DNA of 64,000 nucleotides, taken from contig DXHR01000001.1 of assembly GCA_019113295.1 (NCBI GenBank), forward strand, positions 17,418 to 81,417. The letters run 5' to 3'. The notes beneath the pieces are model-generated. The model was given only the letters and a program-made list of their open reading frames with translations. It was not told where the DNA came from and made no database searches. Shown one piece after another: positions 25,227-32,417 of the stretch. Position numbers and translations under genes: made by a program. The first letter of the stretch is position 1. Each line of letters starts with the position of its first letter. The stretch comes from Candidatus Salinicoccus stercoripullorum. GTDB lineage: Bacteria; Bacillota; Bacilli; Staphylococcales; Salinicoccaceae.

Positions 25227-26711
25227 ATGTTACGCTATGTTCAAAATATGGGGAGATCATTCATGCTCCCTGTCGCTGTACTGCCGGCAGTTGCACTTCT
25301 GGTCGGATTTGCATATATAATTGATTCAGATGGTCCGGCAGGCGACAATATCATTTCACTTGCCCTTTTCCGGGCAGGCACCTCGGTACTCGATAATCTG
25401 GCGCTGCTGTTCGCTGTAGGACTGTCATTCGGCATGTCCAAGGATAAGAGCGGGGCTGCAGCGATTACAGGTCTGGTTTCGTTTCTTGTAGTCACCAACC
25501 TGCTTAATGCAGATGCAATGGAATTATTCAAAGGCATCCCGGCAGATGAGGTTACGGGGGCATTTACTGTAATTGACAATAACGTCCTAATCGGTATACT
25601 GACCGGACTCATTTCAGCAGCATTGTACAATAAATTCAGTAATGTAAAGCTGCCTGATTATCTCGCTTTCTTCAGTGGCAGGCGTGCAGTACCGATCATC
25701 GCGGTATTTGTAATGGCTGCTCTGGCGGGTCTCCTGTATTTGGTTTGGCCGATAATGTATAATGGTCTGGTCAACTTTGGCGAATGGATCAGCGGCCTTG
25801 GTGCATTGGGCGCCGGTCTGTACGGTTTCTTCAATAGACTGCTCATTCCGACCGGCCTGCATCATGCACTCAACTCTGTATTCTGGTTCGATACTGTCGG
25901 CATCAACGATATCGGAAACTTCTGGGCGAACGAAGGGGAACAGGGGATTACAGGACGTTATCAGGCCGGGTTCTTCCCGATTATGATGTTCGGCCTGCCG
26001 GGCGCTGCGCTCGCGATGTATCATACAGCGAAAACCAAATATAAGAAAGCAGCGGCTTCATTGCTGCTTGCGACTGCACTTACGGCATTCCTTACAGGTG
26101 TGACTGAACCGATGGAATTCTCATTCATGTTCCTTGCGCCGCTGCTCTATGTTGTTCATGCATTACTTACAGGGGTATCAATGTTCGTTGCGGCAAGTTT
26201 CGAATGGACAGCAGGTTTCAGTTTCAGTGCGGGACTGATAGATTTCCTGCTAAGCTCAAGGATACCGATTGCGAATCAGCCGTATATGCTGATGGTTCAG
26301 GGTGCTGGATTCTTCATCCTGTACTACATCATATTCAGGGTCCTGATTACTGCATTGAATATTAAGACGCCAGGACGTGATGCCTCAATACTCGGAGAAT
26401 CTGAAGATGTAACCGTAGACACACAAGAGGAAGTAGCAGGACATCCTGTCTCCAATACTGCTGGAGAAGATAAATATACACAGAAAGCCGACAAAATCCT
26501 CATCGGGCTCGGCGGCAGGGAGAACATCGATACGGTGGATTACTGCACGACAAGGCTGAGGGTAAATGTCCACGATGATTCCAAGATCGATGAAGGCCAG
26601 CTTAAGGCTTCGGGTGCCCATGGCGTGGTCAAACCGGGCAAAAACAACGTTCAGGTTGTTGTAGGTACGGAAGTTGAACATGTGGCTGAAGAAATGAAAC
26701 GCATGCTCTAG
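25227..26711 (+). CDS. nagE: PTS transporter EIICB, N-acetylglucosamine type
   Basis: A 494-residue sugar phosphotransferase membrane protein. Residues 1-370 form the EIIC glucose-family domain with about ten helices and the substrate-site region TEPMEFSFMFLAPLLY; residues 415-494 form EIIB with the phosphorylated Cys440 in VDYCTTRLRVNV. There is no EIIA domain, so EIIA-Glc must come from another gene. GlcNAc rather than glucose specificity is inferred from the divergent nagA and the overall similarity to NagE. RBS GGGAGG; followed by a strong terminator. Confidence 0.9.
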   Translation: MLRYVQNMGRSFMLPVAVLPAVALLVGFAYIIDSDGPAGDNIISLALFRAGTSVLDNLALLFAVGLSFGMSKDKSGAAAITGLVSFLVVTNLLNADAMELFKGIPADEVTGAFTVIDNNVLIGILTGLISAALYNKFSNVKLPDYLAFFSGRRAVPIIAVFVMAALAGLLYLVWPIMYNGLVNFGEWISGLGALGAGLYGFFNRLLIPTGLHHALNSVFWFDTVGINDIGNFWANEGEQGITGRYQAGFFPIMMFGLPGAALAMYHTAKTKYKKAAASLLLATALTAFLTGVTEPMEFSFMFLAPLLYVVHALLTGVSMFVAASFEWTAGFSFSAGLIDFLLSSRIPIANQPYMLMVQGAGFFILYYIIFRVLITALNIKTPGRDASILGESEDVTVDTQEEVAGHPVSNTAGEDKYTQKADKILIGLGGRENIDTVDYCTTRLRVNVHDDSKIDEGQLKASGAHGVVKPGKNNVQVVVGTEVEHVAEEMKRML

Positions 26712-26723
26712 AAGTTTTTCAAG

Positions 26724-26752
26724 GCATTCCGGATTTCCGGAATGCTTTTTTT
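26724..26752 (+). terminator. terminator after the PTS gene
   Basis: GCATTCCGGA pairs with TCCGGAATGC and is followed by seven T. Confidence 0.92.
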
Positions 26753-26800
26753 AGTGGTGGCGGGAAGTTTATTATATAATGGCGGAAAAGGAGGGGGACA

Positions 26801-27913
26801 ATGTTCTCGTTTAATAATCCCGTAGAGATAAAGTTCGGGGATGGTATTTTCACCCGGCTGAATGAATTTGTTGAAGACTTTGGCTATGAACGGATCGTTG
26901 TGGCCGCATCCGGGTCCCAGGTGAAGAATGGTGTCGTGGAACTGATCGAATCACTGCTCGGGGACAAGGTGCGCGGGGTGATCACAGGCATTGAGGCGAA
27001 TCCGACGCTCGCCAATGTCGAATCGATTGCCAGTGCAATGTATGAACATGATGCACATGCCGTCATTGCAACGGGCGGCGGCTCGGTGATGGATGCAGCA
27101 AAAGCTGCTGCGGCGTCATATATGCAGGGCATCGATGTCGGGGAACTGTTCGGGCATACGGATTTCTCAGAAGCACTGCCGATCATTGCGGTGCCGTCTA
27201 CGAGCGGCTCCGCTTCGGAAGTGACACCGACAAGTGTCATCAGTGACAAGGAAAACGGTTTGAAAGTTCCTTTGGCAGGAAAAGGGCTCTATCCGAAGCT
27301 GGCGGTTGTGGATCCGGAGCTTACATTTACATGCCCTCCCAATATTACGGCTGTTTCAGGTATCGATGTCATCTGCCATGCTCTTGACAGCTTTGGGTCG
27401 GTCAAAAGCAATCCGATCTCCGATACACTTGCAGTCCGTGCGGCCGGACTCGCGTTCCGTAATCTGGAAGCGGCATTTCTGGAGCCCGAGAACAGGGAAG
27501 CGCGCAGAAACATGTCACTCGGCAGCATGCTTGCCGGACTGGCATTCAGTCAGACCGGCACGACGGCGTCACACGCAATGAGTTATTATCTGACTTCGCA
27601 TTTCAACATCCCCCACGGAGAAGCGTGTGCTTTTTCACTGGATGAATGGTTCGTCATCAACGCGGAAGCGGATCCCCGGCTGCATCATCATGCAAAGGAC
27701 ATAGGATTCGAAGATGCCGGGGACCTCGCCCGCCGGTTCAATGAACTCAAGGGCAAAGTGGGTCTGAGGATGACCTTGAAGGATCTTGGCATCGGACAGG
27801 AAGCGATGGAGGATATTGCGGATGAGACACTGAAGCAGGCGAACATGAAAAACAACATAGCACAATTGGATAAATCGGGAATCGTACAGCTGCTTGAACG
27901 AAAGCGGGGATGA
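26801..27913 (+). CDS. iron-containing alcohol dehydrogenase family protein
   Basis: A 370-residue Fe-ADH family enzyme (group III). NAD(P) binding is shown by ATGGGSVMDAAKAAA near residue 90 and VPSTSGSASEVTPTSVISD near 131. Metal ligands are in GIDVICHALDSF (Asp and His) and TTASHAMSYYLTSH...PHGEACAF (two His). The second His of the usual HXMAH motif (the FucO His267 position) is Tyr here, which may change the substrate or activity. TATAAT at 26775-26780 gives it its own promoter; GGAGGGGG precedes the ATG. The substrate is unknown. Confidence 0.87.
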   Translation: MFSFNNPVEIKFGDGIFTRLNEFVEDFGYERIVVAASGSQVKNGVVELIESLLGDKVRGVITGIEANPTLANVESIASAMYEHDAHAVIATGGGSVMDAAKAAAASYMQGIDVGELFGHTDFSEALPIIAVPSTSGSASEVTPTSVISDKENGLKVPLAGKGLYPKLAVVDPELTFTCPPNITAVSGIDVICHALDSFGSVKSNPISDTLAVRAAGLAFRNLEAAFLEPENREARRNMSLGSMLAGLAFSQTGTTASHAMSYYLTSHFNIPHGEACAFSLDEWFVINAEADPRLHHHAKDIGFEDAGDLARRFNELKGKVGLRMTLKDLGIGQEAMEDIADETLKQANMKNNIAQLDKSGIVQLLERKRG

Positions 27914-27982
27914 TCTTTATTAAGAGGTCCCTTTTTTCAGCGGGTTTATGCTGTGCTGATTTTACTTGCGGGGTGTGACGGT

Positions 27983-28492
27983 ATGGGTGAGGAAAAGGAT
28001 TATCTGGTGATCAGGAGGCCGGAGATTTCCGATGCGCTGAGAATTGCCGTAATATGCAGCGAAGGCTGGCGCCAGACGGTGGACGGGACGATGTCCGAAT
28101 CTTTCCAGCGGAGCATAATCTCCTTCTGGTACACAGAAGATAAAGTGGCCGGGGATATCAGACGCGGCAGCTACAGTTATGTTGCAGAGGTAAACGGCGT
28201 GGTCGCAGGGGTCATCGGAGGCGGCATGACGGCGCTTGATACATCTAAAGTGTTCGTCTTTTATGTAGACCGGGAATACCGTTACCGGGGCATCGGTAAA
28301 GAACTGCTTGCGAAAATTACAGAGGGTCACAGGAAAAGAGGGGCGGTCTGCCAATGGGTCTCTGTACAGGAAGGGAATGAACACGGCCTGCCGTTTTACG
28401 AAGCAAGAGGTTTCGTATACCAGCGCGACAAGAAGACGAAGACCGAAACCGGGGAGGTGCAGATATCCCGCCGGTACAGGCGGGAACTGTAG
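27983..28492 (+). CDS. GNAT-family N-acetyltransferase
   Basis: A 169-residue acetyltransferase. The acetyl-CoA motif A is FYVDREYRYRGIGKELLAKI near residue 95, followed by the fold's last strands WVSVQEGNEHGLPFYEARGF. The ATG at 27983 has GGGGTG eight bases upstream; the frame is open ten codons earlier but without an RBS. It is convergent with the PlcR-like regulator, with a GTGACA/TGTCAC hairpin between the ends. Substrate unknown. Confidence 0.83.
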   Translation: MGEEKDYLVIRRPEISDALRIAVICSEGWRQTVDGTMSESFQRSIISFWYTEDKVAGDIRRGSYSYVAEVNGVVAGVIGGGMTALDTSKVFVFYVDREYRYRGIGKELLAKITEGHRKRGAVCQWVSVQEGNEHGLPFYEARGFVYQRDKKTKTETGEVQISRRYRREL

Positions 28493-28518
28493 AAGTCTGT
28501 ATGCGTGACAATGCGCTG

Positions 28519-29415
28519 TCACAGGCTTTTGTTTTTACGGAGATTGTCAATCTCTGTTCCCGCCACTCTGACGTGGTCTGCCACTTTTTCGCTGATGTCT
28601 TCCAGATGGAAGGCGGATTCCGCTTTACTCAAATGTTCTTCCGCGTTATCCGGATCATACAGAGCGGTGTAGATGAGGCACATGAGATGATGGGTCCTGC
28701 CCAGATAGTACATCGTGTTGCGTTCCTGGATTCTGATCAGCAGTTTGTAGCATATGTCCAGTGCCTGTATGTAATCGTGGTTGCTGTACAGGCTGTTCGC
28801 GTAGCCGTAGTATAACTGGATCAGCATATAATGATCGAAGTGATTGATATCCTCATGTTCCAGTATGCGTGTCCTGTAGCGGGTGTACATTTCAAGTGCA
28901 TCGTCATACTTTTCCTGAATAAGGTATAAATCTCCAAGTGAATTGATAATCTCAAGCTCGAGATCCGACTTGTTCTTCTTTGTTCTCATCAGTTCCACGA
29001 GAATCTTTTCTGCTTCATCGTACTTCTTTTCATTTCTGAATGTGATGGCAGAGTATGTCCTGAAGAGTCTGTCGAAATTATTGTATTTCAAGTCGAAACC
29101 GTCATGCTTGTTTATTGTTTCATCGGCATCCTTCAGGGTCATCTTCAGCATTTCGGGATGTCTGAAATAGACATATTCACGCAATTTTTCCAAATAATAA
29201 TCGATCATCGCATATTCTGAGCCTTCGTCGACGAATAAAGTCTGTATGCTGATGCCAAGGCGCTGGCACAGCTGATAGAGCACCTCTGCCGTAATTGCAG
29301 TATCCCCGCGTTCGAATCTGTAGATGGTTGTCATGCCGCATATGCCTTCTGTGAGATCTTTATGGGTCAGACCTTTCAGCTGGCGTAATTTTTTGAACCG
29401 CTCAAAATATTCCAT
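28519..29415 (-). CDS. RRNPP-type transcriptional regulator (PlcR/Rgg-like, HTH plus TPR)
   Basis: A 298-residue protein with an XRE helix-turn-helix at residues 5-60 (LRQLKGLTHKDLTEGICGMT, IYRFERGDTAI) and a C-terminal helical array of TPR-like repeats (for example YDEAEKILVELM, YDDALEMYTRYR, YIQALDICYKLLI, AEEHLSKAESAFHLED). Size and layout match PlcR, NprR and Rgg regulators, which bind imported signal peptides. It is divergent from a gene for a 58-residue exported peptide 102 bases away. That pairing suggests the peptide is its signal; the sequence cannot prove it. Confidence 0.85.
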   Translation of the reverse strand: MEYFERFKKLRQLKGLTHKDLTEGICGMTTIYRFERGDTAITAEVLYQLCQRLGISIQTLFVDEGSEYAMIDYYLEKLREYVYFRHPEMLKMTLKDADETINKHDGFDLKYNNFDRLFRTYSAITFRNEKKYDEAEKILVELMRTKKNKSDLELEIINSLGDLYLIQEKYDDALEMYTRYRTRILEHEDINHFDHYMLIQLYYGYANSLYSNHDYIQALDICYKLLIRIQERNTMYYLGRTHHLMCLIYTALYDPDNAEEHLSKAESAFHLEDISEKVADHVRVAGTEIDNLRKNKSL

Positions 29416-29432
29416 TGATATCCTCCCGTTTG

Positions 29433-29486
29433 TTCACAATTTTTGCATATGTGAATATTGATTAAATATTTAGAATACTACATAAT
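29433..29486 (+). promoter_or_regulatory. promoter of the small peptide gene with an upstream dyad
   Basis: TTGATT (29458-29463) and CATAAT (29481-29486) with a 17-base spacer make a promoter 32 bases before the peptide start. Directly upstream TTCACA (29433-29438) and TGTGAA (29450-29455) form an 11-base-spaced dyad. This is the place expected for an activator such as the PlcR-like regulator. It also lies 18-40 bases from the regulator start, so it could serve both genes. Confidence 0.55.
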
Positions 29487-29517
29487 ATGGTTATAGACAT
29501 TGATTGGTGGTGAAGGG

Positions 29518-29694
29518 ATGAAAAAACTTATCAGCGTATTGATTGTGAGTCTGATGCTGTTTGGCGCAGTGACATTCACCAGTCCGGAAACAGTAGAAGC
29601 GAGTATTGTTAAGTCGGATGAGCCGGCATACAGTGTCATGAACGGCGGTCCATACATGTCTGATGGTAGACCCCGCCCGATCGATGTTTATTAG
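29518..29694 (+). CDS. small secreted peptide, candidate signal precursor
   Basis: A 58-residue open frame with a clear Sec signal: MKKL, a hydrophobic core to about residue 20, then a site after TVEA (residue 28). The predicted mature part is 30 residues, starts SIVKSDEPAYS and ends SDGRPRPIDVY; it has no cysteine. Size, signal and divergence from an RRNPP regulator fit pheromone precursors such as PapR or SHP, whose active peptide is cut from the C-terminus. RBS GGTGG is seven bases before the ATG. It is not recognisably similar to a known pheromone, so the role is inference. Confidence 0.65.
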   Translation: MKKLISVLIVSLMLFGAVTFTSPETVEASIVKSDEPAYSVMNGGPYMSDGRPRPIDVY

Positions 29695-29739
29695 CAACTT
29701 ATAGTAAGTTCATTTTTTCCTTACCCTTAATTGGATTTA

Positions 29740-29793
29740 CCCCTGCCTGAGAAATGCACCCGACCTCTTAATAATTTCAGGCAGGGGCTTTTT
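29740..29793 (+). terminator. terminator of the small peptide gene
   Basis: CCCCTGCCTGA (29740-29750) pairs perfectly with TCAGGCAGGGG (29777-29787), followed by CTTTTTAT. The 26-base loop is long. Confidence 0.75.
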
Positions 29794-29935
29794 ATGCCCG
29801 AAATATGCTGAATGCATATAAATAACCTGGTTTTCATGTTAACATACCCAGATTCGAAATACTTTAACGCCCAAATGAAATTTATTTATCATAATTATAC
29901 ATATGACACGGTTTAATTTCATTTTCGAAGCAATT

Positions 29936-29944
29936 TGTTATAAT
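29936..29944 (+). promoter_or_regulatory. extended -10 promoter of the mutT-like gene
   Basis: TGTTATAAT is a consensus extended -10 located 27 bases before the start codon. Confidence 0.6.
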
Positions 29945-29970
29945 TGGGGAAAAAGATTTCGGAGGAAGAC

Positions 29971-30363
29971 ATGAAGAAATACATAAGAGTGGTCGGAGCT
30001 GTCATTGTAAATGAAAATGACGAAATTTTATGTGCCCAGCGCCCTGAAGGAAAAAGCCTTGAGCTGATGTGGGAATTCCCCGGCGGTAAAATCGAAGAGG
30101 GGGAGGAACCTCTGGATGCCCTGATACGTGAACTGGAAGAGGAAATGGGCTGCCGGATCGAAGTGGGTGACAAGATCACCACTACTGTCCATGAATATGA
30201 TTTCGGCATTGTCGAGTTGACGACCTATTACTCCAAAGTGACATCTGGTGAAATCCAGCTGCTTGAACATGTCGATATGAAATGGCTCAAAAGGGATGTC
30301 ATCGATGCACTGGATTGGGCGCCTGCCGACATTCCGGCGATTGAACTGATTAAAAAAGGATAG
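29971..30363 (+). CDS. Nudix hydrolase (MutT-like, (deoxy)nucleoside triphosphate type)
   Basis: A 130-residue Nudix protein with the box GGKIEEGEEPLDALIREL followed by EEEMG at about residues 37-59. The N-terminal VVGAVIVNENDEILCAQRPEG and WEFPGG match MutT enzymes that hydrolyse oxidised nucleotides. ATG at 29971 has GGAGG seven bases upstream. Immediately after its TAG, in the same frame, comes the decayed end of an opine dehydrogenase gene, so something was probably deleted here. Confidence 0.88.
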   Translation: MKKYIRVVGAVIVNENDEILCAQRPEGKSLELMWEFPGGKIEEGEEPLDALIRELEEEMGCRIEVGDKITTTVHEYDFGIVELTTYYSKVTSGEIQLLEHVDMKWLKRDVIDALDWAPADIPAIELIKKG

Positions 30364-30690
30364 TTTTATATGGAAGGTACATTATACCCGTTCAGAACGC
30401 AGCACATATTTCGCGACAGGTGAAAATCTCAGGGAGCAGTATGACGAAAGCATTGTGCTGAAAGACCTGCTGGGACCGACAACGTTCAACAACAGGTACA
30501 TCATTGAAGATGTCGGTTACGGGCTTGTCCTGTGGAAGAGTACAGGGGAGTTGCCGGGCATTGAGACACCGGCAATCGTTCTATCATCCATCTGGCATCA
30601 ATCATGCAGGAGTGCAACTTCACGCAGGAGGGGCTGACCTTTGATAAAGCCGGTATCGACAGTAAAATGGAACTGAATGCACAAGTATGA
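30364..30690 (+). pseudogene. decayed 3' end of an NAD/NADP octopine/nopaline dehydrogenase gene
   Basis: From the codon after the mutT stop the same frame reads about 70 residues like the C-terminal domain of opine dehydrogenases: YFATGENLREQYDES, GPTTFNNRYIIEDVGYGLV, ELPGIETP. Near 30579 one base is missing; the match then continues in another frame (IIHLASIMQECNFTQEG, LTFDKAG) to a TGA at 30688-30690. The N-terminal NAD domain, some 250 residues, is absent. It is therefore a truncated and frameshifted remnant. The assignment rests on recalled motifs, mainly RYxxEDVxYGLV. Confidence 0.7.
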
Positions 30691-30693
30691 AAA

Positions 30694-30866
30694 ACGGGGC
30701 TGGGACATAAACATCCCCAGAAAAATTAATCCGTACATTAGCTTTCCCGGGGCATCTGCGTAAGCCTGCAGTCTTACGCAGATGCCATTCGCCGGGTGTC
30801 TAACGTACGGATTTTATCTGTAATTCATAAAATATACTATCTTCCGGGAGTTTTGTCCCAGCTCCA
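30694..30866. repeat. palindromic intergenic element with GCTGGGACA ends
   Basis: A 170-bp element with ends GGGGCTGGGACATAAA and TTTTGTCCCAGCTCC. Inside, AATCCGTACATTAG (from 30728) pairs with CTAACGTACGGATT (to 30813), and a perfect 13-bp pair GCATCTGCGTAAG (30752-30764) with CTTACGCAGATGC (30773-30785) forms the tip. The whole can fold into one long hairpin. Similar GCTGGGACA palindromes are, as I recall, scattered through staphylococcal intergenic regions. No coding potential; may be a non-autonomous mobile or structured RNA element. Confidence 0.75.
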
Positions 30867-30872
30867 ATTCAG

Positions 30873-31289
30873 CTATTCATCCTTTTTATGGGTGATGACT
30901 TCCGCTCCGCGGTTGCCGGCGATCTCTTTTGCCCGCTTAACGGCTTCCTCTTTCGTATCATACGTGTTGCTGGGACGTTTCGCCCCTTTTGTCTGTACTT
31001 TCCATTCGTCATCTTCATAGAAGACCTCGACGTCGTTATCAGCTATTTTGCCGCCCTGGACATCGGGATCGTCTTCGTGCTGGGTGATGTCTTTATCCTC
31101 AAGTTCTTTTAATTCTTTCTCGGTAGCATCTTTATACCAATCCTGTGCCTGTTCGGTCCCGATCGGGATTGCACGGTCATCGTCATACCCTTCTTTAAGC
31201 AGTGCATTGATGATATCAATCGCTTTTCTTCGTTCCAGCTTTTCCATATTCTTCAGTGAATCCGGATAATCATTTGTTGTATAAGGCAT
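30873..31289 (-). CDS. YdaT-like protein with C-terminal DUF2188 domain
   Basis: A 138-residue very charged protein. The N-terminal part (YPDSLKNMEKLERRKAIDIINALL) resembles the ChaB/YdaT-type helical start; the last 50 residues fit DUF2188, with VQTKGAKRPSNTYDTKEEAV and a final GAEVITHKKD. AAAGGAG is nine bases before the ATG at 31289. YdaT is a general-stress (SigB) protein in B. subtilis; no SigB promoter is evident to me here. Function unknown. Confidence 0.78.
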   Translation of the reverse strand: MPYTTNDYPDSLKNMEKLERRKAIDIINALLKEGYDDDRAIPIGTEQAQDWYKDATEKELKELEDKDITQHEDDPDVQGGKIADNDVEVFYEDDEWKVQTKGAKRPSNTYDTKEEAVKRAKEIAGNRGAEVITHKKDE

Positions 31290-31357
31290 TCCGATTTCTC
31301 CTTTCGTCAATCTCTAGTAATATAGTACCCACAATACTGAAGATTAAAGGTGATAAA

Positions 31358-31756
31358 ATGCTATTCAAGTATGAAGTCGAAACCGATAAGCGGGAAAGTT
31401 TTATCAATATCGATTCACTCGTGCAGAAAGCGCTCGCAGAATCCAAGCTGAAAAGCGGGGTGGTGGTTGTCTTCACACCGCATACTACTGCGGGTGTTAC
31501 AATCAATGAGAATGCAGATCCGGATGTCGTGCGGGATCTGGTCTACGGCATGAATGTCACGTTCGACAACAAAAAAGAGTACCGGCATGCCGAGGGCAAT
31601 TCGGACTCCCATATGAAATCGTCGCTCGTGGGTGCAAGTGAGACGCTGATTGTGGAAAAAGGCGAAGTGATCTATGGCACATGGCAGAGCACATACTTTG
31701 CAGAGTTCGACGGGCCGCGCAGGAGAACCGTCTATATTAAAGTGGTCAAAGGATAA
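31358..31756 (+). CDS. yjbQ: YjbQ family protein (secondary thiamine-phosphate synthase-like, UPF0047)
   Basis: A 132-residue YjbQ/UPF0047 protein. Diagnostic are VVVFTPHTTAGVTINENADPDV near residue 35 (split as VVVFTPHTTAGVTINEN and ADPDV), the HAEGNSDSHMKSSLVG stretch with metal-type His residues near 85, and GTWQSTYFAEFDGPR near the end. Some members have weak thiamine-phosphate synthase activity; the true role is unclear. The ATG at 31358 has AAAGGTGA just before it. Confidence 0.85.
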   Translation: MLFKYEVETDKRESFINIDSLVQKALAESKLKSGVVVVFTPHTTAGVTINENADPDVVRDLVYGMNVTFDNKKEYRHAEGNSDSHMKSSLVGASETLIVEKGEVIYGTWQSTYFAEFDGPRRRTVYIKVVKG

Positions 31757-31780
31757 TTGATTTGCGCAGACACAGAAAAA

Positions 31781-31863
31781 CCTGCACCGGGTGAGTGCAG
31801 GAAAAATAGGAGAAATTTTTATTAAGAAAATGGAATAGGTTATAGTTAATGTTAATTAACTAT
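31781..31863. other. two inverted repeats in the gap upstream of a small membrane gene
   Basis: CCTGCAC/GTGCAGG (31781-31801) is flanked by A-runs, so it would act as a terminator only on the minus strand. ATAGTTAAT/ATTAACTAT (31842-31863) has a 4-base centre and may be an operator. No minus-strand gene upstream is known to need the terminator. Confidence 0.4.
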
Positions 31864-31969
31864 CTTTATAATACTGAATTTTCAGATTAATTGCAAGGGC
31901 TTATTTCATTTTTCCGGTTTATTTTTTGGGTATTGGGTAAATGATGGCAAAAGGATATAGGAGGCAGTT

Positions 31970-32140
31970 ATGGAATTCATCAAATCATTATTTGTATTTC
32001 TTTTTAAATTGTTGGTTGTACTGCTCGTCGTTGCAACAGCGGGAATTGCCGTTTTGGCATTCTTTTTGAAAAAAGACGTGGATGAAATCAAAGAATTCAC
32101 GGAGAACCTGAAACGGGAAGTCAACACGGAAAACGAATAG
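31970..32140 (+). CDS. small single-pass membrane protein
   Basis: A 56-residue frame: short charged start (MEFIKSL), one hydrophobic helix from about residue 7 to 33, then a charged tail (KKDVDEIKEFTENLKREVN) that looks amphipathic. A full AGGAGG stands six bases before the ATG and a clear terminator follows, which makes it a convincing gene despite its size. Function unknown. Confidence 0.7.
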   Translation: MEFIKSLFVFLFKLLVVLLVVATAGIAVLAFFLKKDVDEIKEFTENLKREVNTENE

Positions 32141-32152
32141 CCGGTCTTTTTG

Positions 32153-32180
32153 GCGGGACACTTCCGGTGTCCCGCTTTTG
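32153..32180 (+). terminator. terminator of the small membrane protein gene
   Basis: GCGGGACAC (32153-32161) and GTGTCCCGC (32167-32175) form a 9-bp stem with a 5-base loop, followed by TTTTGT. Confidence 0.85.
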
Positions 32181-32383
32181 TCTTGGCCGGCGGGTGTCCG
32201 GGGCATGATTGAGCGCACGGATGCACAGCCCGGCAGACATGCAATCATTTACGCGCCATTTCCGCTTTTAATTCCAGCGTGCTCATATACCGGATCACTG
32301 TTCCCTTATCATCGCTTCTTAAACGACGATAAGATGAGGCCGCTATGTCATCATCGTTCCAAAACCGACGCTGACATCCCGAC

Positions 32384-32405
32384 AAAAAACGCCCCGGAAG
32401 GGGCG
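32384..32405 (-). terminator. terminator of the zinc-binding lipoprotein gene
   Basis: CGCCCC (32390-32395) and GGGGCG (32400-32405) form a stem; on the minus strand six T follow. It is 13 bases after the stop. Confidence 0.85.
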
Positions 32406-32417
32406 CCCAATTCAAAA

